Shown here in pieces: positions 1 to 12,312 of a DNA stretch of 64,000 bases. The position numbers were made by a program, and so were the translations under genes. Positions within the stretch are counted from its first letter, which is position 1; every line of letters begins with the position of its first letter. Source of the DNA: Rhizophagus irregularis (lineage: Eukaryota; Glomeromycota; Glomeromycetes; Glomerales; Glomeraceae); assembly GCF_026210795.1 (NCBI RefSeq), contig NC_089436.1, positions 2,356,001 to 2,420,000 of the forward strand, read 5' to 3'. The notes beneath the pieces were generated by a model that searched no databases, was not told the DNA's origin, and saw nothing but the letters and a program-made list of their open reading frames with translations.

Positions 1-2544
1 GATTTTCCTCCACCCATTGTTGTTCCTCCAAAAAATAGCCGTACCTAAAACAAGAATATGTTAATAAATTATTTAATCAAAAAATGCTAAATAAAATATT
101 ACAAATTGTGAATTTAATTAGTTTAAATGTATTTACCTGTTGATGATTTTTCTTTTCTATACTTGATGTTGAAAAATGCCGCAATACCATTCCTTTTTGT
201 TTTAGATATCGCATAAATTGAGGTACATGTTGAGCAAGCACATGCATATAAGGTGTAACGTCTGTGCGCAAATACATTCCTTCTTGTTGATTAATACTAT
301 TCAGATCACCAATAGTAGGACGACAAAAATCACGAATCCATTGTTTTGCATCAACTTCAAATTGATTGATTTTCTCATCTGTTATAGACTTTTGACGCAT
401 AATTTTATAAAGATTATAAAATTTACGCCAAAGGTATTCAATATCTTGCCCTCTTGCAGCTTTTCGTCCTTCAAAAAGATGTTTAATCTGAAATTCTTTC
501 AATATTTTTTCCTTATCGTGCACCCTATGCGTTATGTCCATTCCCATTTTCCATTTTTCGTAGTAGGAGAATAAAACTCAAAATGAATATGTAATCTTTT
601 CATTTCTGCAATTATCAATGGTTGTGTGTTATTTGCAAAATCTTTTTGTTTAACAAGTTCATAAAATAGACATTGAAAAAGCACATCAGAAATTCGCAAC
701 ATAAGATGCAATTCATCTGTGATCCAATTATTTTGATCAATTTCTTGAAAAAGCATTGTATTTTTACATCCTATAACAAATATTAATTTTTTTAATTTTT
801 AATTTAATATTTTAAATAAAAAATACAATAAAATCAAATATATACCACGTGTATTTTTTGAGTTTAACCATACTTTATCCATATCATATCTCTCATCTTT
901 ATGATAATTACAATATAAACAGAAGTAATTGGATGTTGCCGCATTAATTCCTAAAACTAATGCTACGAATTTCCAATCACCTGAAAAAAAAAGTTCAATC
1001 GGCCAAATTGTATTATTTGAATCTTTATATCCATTTATCTTTAATTGTTCAAGTTCTTGTGAAAATTTGGCCGATACAATTGATAAAGAATTATAAGATT
1101 CCTTTCCTATATATAAACAAATACTATGTACAACAATATTATAAATAAATCATGTATAATAATTAAAATTGACAATATATACATAATACCTGTATTGATG
1201 AGCAGGATTCAGAACGCCCTCTTTTTCATTAAGAATACACATAGTAAGCATCACATGCTTTTGCTTTCGCCCTACATTTCTCCCATCTCCACTCAATTTT
1301 ATATTAATCTTATCTCCAACTTTTAAAATAGGAGGTGTTGAAGTTGTTAAAATAGGAACTATAATATCTAATAGAGATATAATAGATCGGTATGCACCAT
1401 TGCCCACATCATCATCATTAAGTTCTATTCCACTAATATCTTGTTGATTTTCATTATCATTATCATCATCAAGATTAACACTTTGCAAATTAAATGGTTT
1501 AATTGGAATAAGGGAATTCATTATTTTTGTGATTTCATTTCGGCGTTTTTCAATTACATGTTCTCTTATTAAATTTGGAACAGCTTTAGCTAATCTGCGA
1601 TAACTATTACGCGAAATTAATATTTCATCACAAGCACGGATAATTGAATCTATGTGTTGTGTAAAATCAGTTACATTGTCAGGATGGAAATGTAACTCTA
1701 CAATTTCACCATTAATTTTAAGAACTATAGCTTCAATAGTTGCAATAATTTCTTCAGATGGTGAAGTAAATTTATTTTTTTTGAGAATTGACATAGTTTG
1801 TGTTGCAATTTCCTTTCCAACCATTGAAATGCGTTTATTTTTTTGTGATTGTGATGTAAGTTCAGTAAAATATCATTTGCGATTAGCAGGTGTAATAGAT
1901 TGTTGTGGCTGACAAGCAATAATTTTGCGAATTTGATGTAAAAAACCTATATCTAAACCAAAAAGGGTTGTACCAGAAACTCGTGAATTGGGTTTATTAC
2001 ATATTTCCTATAAATAAAGATTATTAAATACAATAAATACAATTACTTAATCATCTAATTAAATATTACTTACCTTTAAAAATAAGGAACCTGCAGCTCC
2101 AGCTGATGACAAGCTATAACTTGACTTTATTTGTCCATTTTCATCTGTCCATTCAACAATATATTTGACTGCAATTTTACGTGAAAATTGATATTGTGTT
2201 TTGCATAAAACTACTAGTCCATTTAGTGTTGTTTCTACTTGATAATTATTTGGAATTTTATAATTTATTCCTTTATCTTTTCTAGTATAAATTACTTTTG
2301 TAGAATATTGCCCAAGAGATATAATTTTATATGTTTGAGGATAATTTTTGCCACCAAATATTCTAACAGCATGAATATATGGGTTGGAAGGATAATTATG
2401 AAAAAATGAATGATGTGTATTTTCATCATTAACTAGAATAAGTTCTTCATTTTGAGTTTCTTGAAAGTGGTCACAAGTAATAGGAGTTTGAAACTGTAAT
2501 AAATTATTTGGAACTTCACGATTACTTAATGGGTTTCAAAACAT
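1..2544 (-). pseudogene. Broken member of an expanded DDE-transposase-like family, runs off the left edge
   Basis: Six exon blocks can be followed on the minus strand: 2544-2074, 2007-1190, 1123-846, 770 into about 535, 547-137 and 44-1, separated by clean GT-AG introns. The product would contain SGDGRNVGRK, then FFSGDWKF followed by a CLYC pair, then DELHLMLRIS, and finally SSIEKKNHQQ. The order Asp, Asp, zinc-like Cys pair, Glu-Lys-Lys-Asn-His recalls RAG1/Transib-type DDE transposases; that comparison is inference. The copy is dead as written: an in-frame TGA is the third codon after the ATG, a second TGA follows NRK near 1880, and a frameshift with TAA lies near 540. Both TGAs sit where a Trp would fit. 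I recognise the family only as an expanded one in such fungi and cannot give it a confirmed function. Confidence 0.6.
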
Positions 2545-3430
2545 AATAGACTGTATTAAAGTTTATTTTGTTAAAATATTGTATTAAAAATTTTAAGACA
2601 CGAATATATTTTAAAATATTATAAAACATTATAAAAATTTAAACTTTTTACTTCGTCAATTTAATAAATCTTTTATTTCCTTTTTAAAATATATTCACCT
2701 TCCTTTTTAGAATATGTATAAAAGGTAAACAACTTTGACCTTAAGAATAGGATCGGAGTATGATTAACTTTGGAAAGAGACTTATCAAAATAAGAGGAGA
2801 CGTATTAATAATGGGGGCGTGTTGCATTTATTTTGACAGTGTTTATCACGAGGTAATCACATGTATGTAATACAATTTCCTAAATATCACGTCAGATGAT
2901 ATTATAAAAAAAGTTATATCCGCCCATATGCTATGACCCATAAAAGTTTTAAGTTTTGGCCAAACTTCTGTGACTTTATTTGGCTGAAGCTTTAAAGTCT
3001 AATATCACCAAATTTACTATAAGATCAGCAAATGATCGATAAGGTGATATAAGGATGTCCGCCCTGTTGGTGGCCGTCACCTATAAACCATACTAATATT
3101 ATATAACTTCAAATTTTTATAAATTGTAAATTGAATAGTAAAAAAAAAAACTAAACTGATAAAATAATAGAACAACATGTACTGAACATTTCTATCAGGT
3201 TATTTTATAGAATTTAATAAGAATTTTAATTAATATTATAGGTTAAAGTTAAATAATTTTAATAAGTAGTAATAATAAATTATATAATTTTTATGGATTT
3301 TACAAAAATTCTATGAAAATCCAATAAATTTCTGATTTGCTATTTTTAAGTTATGGAAAAATTGAAAAAAGAAAATTTGCATATACAGTATGTTGTAGGC
3401 TTTTCACATATAATAATTTCTATATTAATT
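2545..3430. other. Gene-free AT-rich stretch
   Basis: No supported gene is seen. The part around 2930-3080 is less AT-rich and has the look of an old repeat, but no terminal repeats were found. Confidence 0.4.
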
Positions 3431-4136
3431 ATTAGATTAATTGAACCATGAATAGTTGATCTCTCTAACTGGACAAAAATTAATTGGGATAGAATTCTCA
3501 AAACATATGATTATGCACAATTGTTTAATAAATCAAAAAGAAAGCTTAACAAAGATAAAATTGATGAGAAAGTAAAAAATTTACTCCATAATGGGTGTAA
3601 ATTTATTTTTTACTGGCCACTTACAACATATTTATAAATCATTGTAATATTTTATAGATGGAAAATAAATTTCAACTTTAGAATCTGAGGATGCACGTTT
3701 AACTATCAGAATTATTGAATTCTTGTAAGTACATTATTAAATATTTGAATCAAATTGAATGAAGATTTCGGTTTGCAGATACCAACCAGAATTTTATTTA
3801 GTCACCTCTGCTTACGAAATCCTTAGTACAATTTTTGGATTAATAAATTCAATATCGGTACAACTGGTAAGTGATGATTTTTGTATTGCAATAATTCTAT
3901 AAAATTGATTTTTGTAAATTAAACCCACCATCTAAAATGGTGGATATGATAATATCATTACGTATTTGCAAAATTGAATTATTAGTGCTTGATACAGAAG
4001 GTCCTATCGATGACACTAAATTCCGGGAAGAATCAAAGTGGTAATGAAAAATTGTATGGATGTATTTTTGGAATAAACTACATTTAAAGAAAGATGAACT
4101 CGAAGAAGTCTTTGTAATGGGTGTTCAGATAACAGG
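3431..4136 (+). pseudogene. Degenerate relic of an unrecognised spliced gene
   Basis: Several short open blocks are joined by plausible introns. About 57 open codons follow 3440 (containing NWDRILKTYDYAQLF). A block near 3660-3725 ends at GTAAG, an AG-bounded block at 3780-3867 ends at GTAAGT, and further fragments reach 4136. Stops and frame changes prevent a single reading. The pattern suggests a decayed copy of a lineage-specific family; I do not recognise a domain. Confidence 0.3.
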
Positions 4137-4909
4137 TATGTGTAAAAATACATTTTATTTATTCAGTACGGTTTAAGTTTTTTCTGCTAAAATTTCTTAT
4201 AATTACAAAATTTAATCTTGTGATTAGCTTCGTGTAAAAAATCACATACATATGAAGTTTTACTCAATAAGACTCAATTCTCGAAGTTGCTCTGAGATCA
4301 GAAATACTTTAAAAATTTTCGCGCAATTCTTTCTTTTGCAAATCTTGTTCTTGATGTTAATGATTCCAACGTACGTGTGTGACAAGTTACAATTTTACGG
4401 TAAGACGAAACCAGTGGTGTAATTCTCAGCAGCGTGTATAGTATCCGCACTATACGTATTGAATCTTGTCATTCCTATTTTTTCAAATAAATTTGTCAAT
4501 CCTCAAAGCTTTCTGTATTTGCTTATTATTTATTTAATAATTGTTTAATTTAGTTGCATACAGAATAATCCCCGTATATAAAGATAGCTTCTATTGTGAA
4601 AAAATTATGCATAAATGAAAAGGATGCAAAAAGCGTAGTCGCTTTCAGTAATTAAAAAAATTATACATCAGTGCTATTCAAATCTTTATTTATTAGATTC
4701 CCTTTTCTCTATAAGTACAAACCATTTTCGTAATTTATCATCCAAAGAAAAAAAAACTAATAAAAAATAAGAAAAAGTTCAACTGGTCGTTTATATTCTG
4801 ATTATCAGATTGATAAAGATATGTGTAACGAGATTTTAAATTCATATAACTATATAGTCGCCGAATTTTAAAGTTATAATTTACGCGTTTCATTAACTTT
4901 TATGAGAAT
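4137..4909. other. Intergenic, downstream of SF3B1
   Basis: AT-rich sequence with no supported gene. The right part should contain the 3' untranslated region of the minus-strand SF3B1 gene. Confidence 0.4.
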
Positions 4910-7900
4910 TTATAGCCACATAGACAATTCGTATCGTTCATAATTGTTTCTTTCGTCATCTTCTATGCGTGGATAATATGGAATCAAAGCGTCTTGAGCG
5001 CCAATGTATAAATTATTATATATCTTCCAATAAATCTCTCGAACCTTTCGCGCAGGATGGAACAAACCCTAAATAAATAAAAGAAATTTTGTGTAAATGA
5101 CTTATAGAGGGTATTTTAGAATTTTATACCAAACTAACCTGTAAGACATATTGTAATACTGTAGTTGGACCAAGTGCTACTCTTAACCCTTCAATAGCTT
5201 CCATTACAGCATTTATAACGTGAGGAGAAGTCTCAAAGATATTTGGCCAAACGTAATTTAGCAAATGAAGAAGAGCATCCTCACATCCTAATCCAAAAAC
5301 TCCAAGTGACATATCTATTATAGGAATTTTATGAAAGTTAAAAAATATAAATTTTTGAAATTCTTAATCAATTTTAAATAAATATTATTTATACCATAAA
5401 AGACACCTACGTTTTACAGTAGTGCACGCAGTTTGTCTATGCACTAAATCACGGTCCATTAATGCATCTTCCAACAACGGCGTAACGGCGTAAATATAGT
5501 CTTTTCCCATCTCTCCAATATATTCAAATAGGAACGAAAGTGACTAAATGCACCATTTAATTATAAAAGTTAAAGTTTTGAATGATTTAATCTGACTACT
5601 TTAATAAATGTAAAATAAATAAATAAAAACCTTAAGAACGCCATTTTGAACATTTAATTCAGGAACACGATATTCATTCATTAACGCGGGTAAAACGGTG
5701 AAAGGAGCGCAAGTTTCAGCAACGATAGCTATAGAAATTAATAAAGTTAATATAATATATAAAAATTGATTAACAATATTATATATGAATAAAAAAAATA
5801 TACCTATAGCTACTGTTGTACAAACTCTATTTTGACGCTATAAAAATTTATGAGTATTATATTATTATATTATTTTAACAAGCGATAACGACAAAAATAA
5901 TTACCTCTTGAACTTTTAAATTATTTAATAAAGTTGCTAAAACATCCTGTGGACCAATCGCCTTCGCAATATAACCAAAAGTATTTACAGTAGCTCTTCG
6001 TATTCCTTTTTTGTGAGCCTTAAGCATGTCCAATAATTCAAAGCAAATTCGCATCCATTCTCTAGCACTGACAAATTCTGCACCACGATCTGCTATACGG
6101 CCAACAAGATCAATACATGATTCTTGAACCTTTTCATGTCTATTCTTAAGGATGGGAGTAAGTCTTGGAAGAAGATCTTTAATTGGAGGTGTCATACTGG
6201 ACATCCCAATTACATTAACTATAGATTTCAAGCCTCCTAAAATAGAACCAAGTACTTCTGGATATTCCTCTCCCAAGTATTCATAAAGCACAACGCCAAG
6301 ATGGCCCATAAGTTTTTCTTCGCCGCAAGTTTTCATGACGACTGCAATACGAGAAATGAGGTCAGCAGCTTGCTGACGTACTTTTGCAGATTTGTTATTA
6401 AGACGCCATAAAATAGTAGAAGTAATTTGTTGCAAATAAGGTTTAACGCGTAAACCCAAAGCATTGACCACAGTACCAAACCCATTTAGCATTACAATAT
6501 CTTCCACAGTTTGCTCTTGAAAAGCGTATAAAATACCATCAATCAATACTTCTTCTAGACGAGTATCAATATCAGCAGCGCCTAACTGACTCACAACTTT
6601 CTCGACAGTTTCCATAACCATTTTTCTGTATGGTTCTGATTCATCCTTTAAGTCTTCTACAATTCGACCTACAATTTCTGTTACACCAACCTTTTGAGCC
6701 AATTCCACTGTTGTTTCAACTACTTGGCGGTAATTACGACGATCAAGAGCCATTCTGCGAACCCAAAAATTCTTGAAAAATTCAGGAAGAATTTCTTCTT
6801 TAATATAATGTGGCTGTACACCATCAGTGGCAGCACATTGTTTTACGACTTTAAGAACGATTTTTTTCATCTCTTCGTCAGGAGATTGAAATTCTCGAAT
6901 TAATATGATCATGACCTCTTTTGTATAATAATTGGCATATTCAGCATCCATAAGTGGAATTATATACCCGATAGCTTTTAAAAAGGCGGCTAATCCTTTT
7001 CCACGATGTTTTCGAATACCAGTCCAAAGAGGTTTGAGAACTGAGTCAAAAGATTCAATACCATAGGGTGCTGCGGCTTCAGCTAAAGCAGCAATAGCTA
7101 AAGCAGTAATTGTTCGTACTTTTTGTTGCTCATCTTCCAAACCATGAGCTATAGCTTCTACTAAATTTTTAAGATGTGGCAAAACAGCACATCCCATCAA
7201 TATAGCAATTTGCTGAACAATTTTTATACCAGTATGTCTTGCTTGCCAAGATTTTTTGCTTTTACATACAGCCTTTAAAAATGGAAGCAAAGCAGGAATA
7301 CCGTGCGCAGAAGCTACTACAGAGAAAGCACGGGCGGTTGTATTACGAACATATTCATCAACATGATCAATATCTGGTCTCATAGTAGCTATCATAGTTG
7401 GTAAACCAGCAGCTTTACTAAGATTACTTATAATTTCACGTCCCTCACATCGAGCAAAGTAGTCTTCATCAATTAAGAGAGGTTCGATAACCACAAGAAT
7501 TTTATGAACGTACGGACGAACTAGCGCATCTAATTTATACAATATACGATCGATAACTTTAACTAATAAATGTCGTTCTTGATCTTCCAAATTTTGTGAC
7601 ATAAGCAGTGGAAGAATTTGATTAAAAAGAGGTCCTGCTCCAAAGTCTCTTGCCTTATCTGTAATCTGTCGAAGCGCAGTTTTTCTCATCGGAGGGGTTC
7701 CATTCTTGATTTTTAAAAGTAAACGCATAATTTTGCGTTCTTTTAATTCTTCAACAGACAATTCACTTTCATCTTTGTCTTCTAGTAGTTTGCCAAAATG
7801 TTGCATATCTTCCTGCTTAAAGAATGGCAAATTGCCTACACCAGGAATTTCTGCTGGTAAATCATAATTTTGTGTTCTATCTTCCTCCAGCATCACAAAC

Positions 7901-8906
7901 CCATCTACCATTGGAGTTGGAGTTGCCATTAATTTTCGAGCGGGAGTTCTAATAGGAACATATCCTGCTGGCGGATCTAGGATCTTGTAACCTGTTGAAG
8001 GGAACATAGCATCAAGTTCCTCATCTGAAAGAGGCCTATTACGAGCATCTAAATCTTTTTCCCAACGTTGAGCTGTAATTTAAAATACAAATATATTATT
8101 ATATAGGATCGTGGGCCGTTAATATGAAAAGATATAAAATTGACCTACCTTCTGGAGTCATAGGCATTAAATGACCAGGTGTTGGGGTGAGAAGTCCTAA
8201 GTTACCAACGGGTGTGGCTCCAATTTGAGCGACTGGATGTGTAGGGGTTTCGTCCCAACGAGATTTCTTAGCCGAAACTTGAGGAGTTACATCCCACCTG
8301 CTTCTTTTGCGAGGAGTATCCATTTCAACGTCTCCAGATATTCTAGGAGTCTCATCCCATCTACTTTTTCCAACAGATGATTCATCATCGGCTTTTGACC
8401 ATTCTGACGTTTGTTTGACATCCACAGGTGTTTCCATATCCCAACGTCGCTTTTTTTGCGTTGTGGCTTGTTCTACTGTAACCTCTTTTGCTTTCTTTTC
8501 AGCTTCCTTTTTCTTTTTCTCAAGTTCACGCATGATACGTTGTTCTTCTTTTTCTAACTCAGCTTCTCGCATAACATCAGCATAGGATCGTGACTCGTCT
8601 TTACTTTCATTTTCAGCGAATGGATCATTCCTTTCTGGTGAAATGGCTCGATTCAATCTACGAGCATGGTATTCACTTTGTCTATCTACAATGCGACGGG
8701 AACCAGTACGTTGTAAAAAGGGATCAACTTCGTCGTCACTACCTATCAGATCTTCATAAACTTCTGCGGGAGCTGTATATGAAGTAAGACGCTTAGTTTG
8801 CTGTTGGCTCAATTCGTCTACAGAATTAAGAAGCTTATTTAGTCATTTGTTTAAAGTCCCATAACATTTAATTTATTTAACCGTGAAATCAGTTACCTAT
8901 CTCCAT
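4910..8906 (-). CDS. SF3B1: Splicing factor 3B subunit 1 (U2 snRNP, yeast Hsh155 homologue)
   Basis: This is the HEAT-repeat scaffold of the U2 snRNP SF3b complex, which helps hold the branch-site duplex in the nucleus. Eight exons: 8906-8897, 8817-8149, 8072-5905, 5837-5804, 5728-5631, 5543-5411, 5314-5139, 5068-4910. They sum to 3447 nt, giving 1148 aa. The first coding exon is only 10 nt (M-E-I plus one base), which is why the long reading frame alone lacks an ATG. The N-terminus carries repeated RWD-x-TP motifs, as in homologues where these are phosphorylated and bind U2AF-type partners. The C-terminal two thirds is the HEAT array. The stretch equivalent to the human cancer hotspot region is kept; Lys544 in DEQQKVRTI corresponds to human K700. 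The product ends in MWL. It is slightly shorter than the human protein and looks intact. Confidence 0.97.
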
Positions 8907-9055
8907 TTTTTTTTTTCAAAAAGGTAAAATTTTTGTCGAGAAAAAAAATATTACCAATTGAATGTTGATTTTATTAATTACATAAGCTGAAAACTCGTGA
9001 TGCTTATTAATATCTATATATAAATGACGCGAGCGCAGTAATTTTGATTCTTTCA
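8907..9055. promoter_or_regulatory. Shared divergent promoter of SF3B1 and NOP16
   Basis: Only 149 bp separate the two start codons, which point away from each other. The spacer is AT-rich with short T and A tracts next to the SF3B1 start. A common promoter for a splicing factor and a ribosome-assembly factor is inferred from spacing alone. Confidence 0.55.
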
Positions 9056-9898
9056 ATGGCTAGACCCCGAAAGCAACGCAAGATACGCAATCCATCACTA
9101 AAAGTTTCGCGTAAAAATGCAAATAAACATTTCAAAAGAGTTCCAATAAAAGTCATTATTGATTTATTATTCAATTAATTTGCTTGGTATTTAAATATGG
9201 CCTGATTCGTAAATTTTTTCTGTCCCATAGGGGAATTCCATTATTGCAGCTAATTGGGATAAAAAGGCTACTTTACGCCAAAAGTATTTAATTTAAGCGA
9301 GTTATTTCATCTTTAAGAACTTAACCTGTCGTTTTATTAACGCATTTCTCTCGTTTAACACAAAGTTATCATCGTATGGGCCTTATGACGTCTCTAAACG
9401 GCGTTTCGGGTGGCGTTGAGAAGTTATATCCTGATAAGGCTCAAGAAATAGATTTAGAAGTAATAAAGAAATCGTTAGGTCCTGAAGAAGGTATAATAGA
9501 ACGAGACGAAAAAGGTAATGTCATCAATGTAACTATTGGACGGTCTCGAGAAGAGGAGGAAGAGGAAGTGTTTGATACCGAAATCGACCCAGTTCCCGCA
9601 AAAACGGATATTATTAAAGGTGTGACATTTTAAAAGTATGGTTTTTAAATTACATATTGAGTAATCTTGTAATGATGTATCAAATTAAGCTTTGGAAGCT
9701 CAAGCTGCAAGCGTTTTTAGCAAACACGAAAGCTATCAATCTAACGGAGAAAAACAGTTTATAGAAGAACTGATTCAAAAATATGGCGATGATTATGATG
9801 CTATGTTTAGAGATATAAAGCTTAATATATATCAACATACAGCGGCTCAATTAAGAAAAAAATGTCAAAGATATCTGAAAAATAAACAAACAATTTAA
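9056..9898 (+). CDS. NOP16: Nucleolar ribosome-assembly protein Nop16
   Basis: Nop16 is a nucleolar factor needed for 60S ribosomal subunit assembly. Four exons, 9056-9151, 9231-9283, 9366-9619 and 9690-9898, sum to 612 nt (203 aa). The N-terminus is very basic (MARPRKQRKIRNP). It is followed by the NWDKKATLRQNYHRMGL block, in which the second intron splits the Asn codon, then by LNGVSGGVEK and an acidic middle. The C-terminal block with KYGDDYDAMFRDIKLN is typical of Nop16. The start is the first ATG and gives the expected basic N-terminus. The length suits the family. Confidence 0.93.
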
Positions 9899-10044
9899 AA
9901 TTACTATAATAAATATTTATTATATTCTGTATCTAATAATCATTTGCAATGATAAAGCATATTAAGTTCTTTTATTTTAAGTAATTTGATTAAAAAGAAA
10001 TATATAAATCATCTTGAATGTTATTTTTTTCTCTCACGTTAGCT
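9899..10044. other. Convergent spacer between NOP16 and RPL17
   Basis: Both genes end into this 146-bp AT-rich spacer, so their 3' untranslated regions probably overlap or abut. No separate feature is seen. Confidence 0.5.
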
Positions 10045-10983
10045 TTAAGCCTGAGTTTGAGCTTGAGCTTGAGCTTGAGCTTGAGAAGATGCGGTCAGTC
10101 TTTTTCTAGCAAGTTGCCTGCTATTAAGTCGTCTTTGAACCTTAGTATTATCACTTTCACGTTTTACTTGAGCAGCTTCTTCAGTAACGATGATTTCTAT
10201 ATGGCATGGACTACTCATGTAAGGATTAATACGCTAAATAAATTGTAAAGTGAAAAAATAAATAAATAAATCTTCGTAATGTAAATAAAATCAAAAATAT
10301 ACATATATATTAAAAATATTTACACCATGAGCTCTGTAGGTTCTTCGTCTTTGCTTAGGAGCTTGATTCACTTGGATGTGAGAGATGATTAAATTTTCTA
10401 TATCCAATTCTTTAACCTGTTTAAATGATCGTGTGAATACGTGAATACACACATATACATGAAAAAAAAATTATTATACAAATCGAACCTCCGCATTACT
10501 TCGAACATTTTTTAAAAGTCCTAATAGAAATTCAGCACTCTTTACGGGCCATCGACCTATTTTTATGATTAAATTAAAATTTTGAAGTTATAAAACAAAA
10601 ATCTACGACAATGATAACTCTTACCTTGAGTACAGCCAAAAGCTTTGGCCTGAGCACAACGACCAACGCCACCGTGGAACCGTCTAAAAGGAACAGCCTG
10701 CTTATGCTCTTTAACATCATTGAGGTATTTAATGGCATAAGTTAGTTTTTTTCCAGATATTGCCTTGGCAGTCTCGCGCGTATTCTTGAAGTGAACTCGT
10801 AAATAAGAACCACGAGTCTTTGCGTCTAAAAAATTTAATAATAAATTTAAATTAAAATATTGCCAAATGCAAAGATTCTTCTCTCCCATGCAAATACTTA
10901 GAAGCTAACATTCAATAGGATTCAGTAGGAAAAGTAAACATACACTTCGTTGCTTCTTTGGGTTCAGTAGAATATCTAACCAT
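10045..10983 (-). CDS. RPL17: 60S ribosomal protein L17 (uL22)
   Basis: A structural protein of the large subunit that lines the peptide exit tunnel. Five exons, 10983-10944, 10825-10625, 10556-10489, 10416-10324 and 10233-10045, sum to 591 nt (196 aa). Family blocks seen in order are [75 protein letters not shown] and IEIIVTEE. The tail ends in an Ala-Gln run encoded by a 6-bp microsatellite. This lengthens the C-terminus relative to the human protein and is probably variable between strains. The splice phases all agree. Confidence 0.96.
10051..10086. repeat. Hexanucleotide microsatellite inside RPL17
   Basis: About five near-perfect copies of CTTGAG on the plus strand encode the Ala-Gln repeats at the C-terminus of RPL17. 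A change of whole units keeps frame, so length variation would be tolerated. Confidence 0.85.
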
Positions 10984-11128
10984 TTTCAATAATATAGTCG
11001 AAAGAAAATAATTTGATCTTTTTGATGTAAAAAAATTTTGATCTTCAATAGATTATGATTGGCCATCAATTTTGCAGATTTGTGTGATGCGGAATCTCTA
11101 GTACAGTACTTTTTATCGTGTTCAAAAA

Positions 11129-12295
11129 ATGGAAGGAAGTCAAAAAGAAATAAATTTGTGCTTATTAGACGCAATTTCTGTTGAAAATGTTTCTCTTGTC
11201 GAACAACTTTTGGAACAGGGTGCAGACGTATGGTTCAGAGACGAAAAGGTACCAATGAAAGCAATACTTTAAAATTGAAGGTTTCTTTTTTTTAAAAAAA
11301 ATAAATGCCAACAATAGGGAACGAGTCCGTTGCATTTCGCATGTTCAAAGGGTAATTTAGAAATTGTTAAGCTGTTACTTCAAAATGGTCATGCCTGGAA
11401 TGCTATTGACAATGAGGGAAGCACAGCTGGAGAATATGCTAAGCGTAAAGGTCACAATTTGGTTTATGAGTTGCTTCTTGAAGAGGGTTGTAGAGCTGAA
11501 TTGATACTCGGTATTTATTTAAAAATTTTTTTTTTAAAAAAAATTCATTTGTATTTTACGCTATAATAAATAAATATTTATGAGCAAAACGATTGGCACA
11601 AAGGGTTACTTAACTCGAAAACAGAAAAGGACGAACAGCCTTCAAATATTAATTTCCTGTTACAACCTCTGAAGTACTCACCAGATGGTACAAAATTACT
11701 TGATTATGAAAATAATGGAGTCATGATGGGATGGGAAAAACCTTTAATGGAAAAACATGCCGAAATTATATGCATTAGAGAAGGTCTTGATATTTTGAAT
11801 GTGGGATTTGGTTTAGGACTAATAGATACCGCATTTCAAAAATATAAACTTCGTAGTCATACAATAATTGAAGCTCATCCAGATGTTTATAAATTTATGA
11901 TGGACCGGGGTTGGAACAATAAACCCGGTGTAAAAATAATTTATGGCCGTTGGCAAGATGTTATAGACCAACTTGGTACTTATGACGGCATATTTTTTGA
12001 TACATTCGGGGAATATTATGAAGATCTACGTAAATTTCATGAAATATTGCCAAAACTTCTCAAATTTGATGGAATATATTCATTTTTCAACGGATTAGGT
12101 GCTACTAATACGTTTTTTCATGATGTTTATTGTCGTATAGCAGAAATGCATCTAACAAGTGTTGGATTGCAAACAGAGTATATTGAAATTTCAATCGATC
12201 CTTCTAACGATAAAATATGGGAGGGAGTCAAAAGACGTTATTGGACTTTAGACACGTATAGATTGCCAAAATGCCAATTAATGTTGGAAATATAA
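11129..12295 (+). CDS. RMT2: Protein arginine N-methyltransferase 2 (ankyrin plus SAM methyltransferase)
   Basis: RMT2 enzymes methylate the delta nitrogen of arginine in ribosomal proteins. Exon 1 (11129-11248) and exon 2 (11318-11510) encode an N-terminal ankyrin-like region (TSPLHFACSKGNLEIVKLLL). Exon 3 (11585-12295) encodes the methyltransferase, with KNGVMMGWE-like NNGVMMGWE, the SAM-binding loop NVGFGLGLID, the acidic EAHPDVYKFM and IFFDTFGEYYEDL, then FSFFNGLGA-like YSFFNGLGATN. Exons 1 and 2 join cleanly, but the only AG before exon 3 (11583-11584) leaves exon 3 one base out of phase with exon 2. The exon 2/3 boundary is therefore unresolved: a non-canonical site, an unseen microexon or a base error are all possible. 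The identity itself is secure. Confidence 0.9.
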
Positions 12296-12312
12296 ATTTT
12301 GTTTATGATAAC

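Noticed and set aside
1860-2544. UGA read as tryptophan in the left-end gene, hinting at an altered code
   Set aside because: The ataxin-3 gene in the same window stops at TGA and all housekeeping genes use TGG for Trp. The same gene also has a frameshift, so decay is the simpler view.
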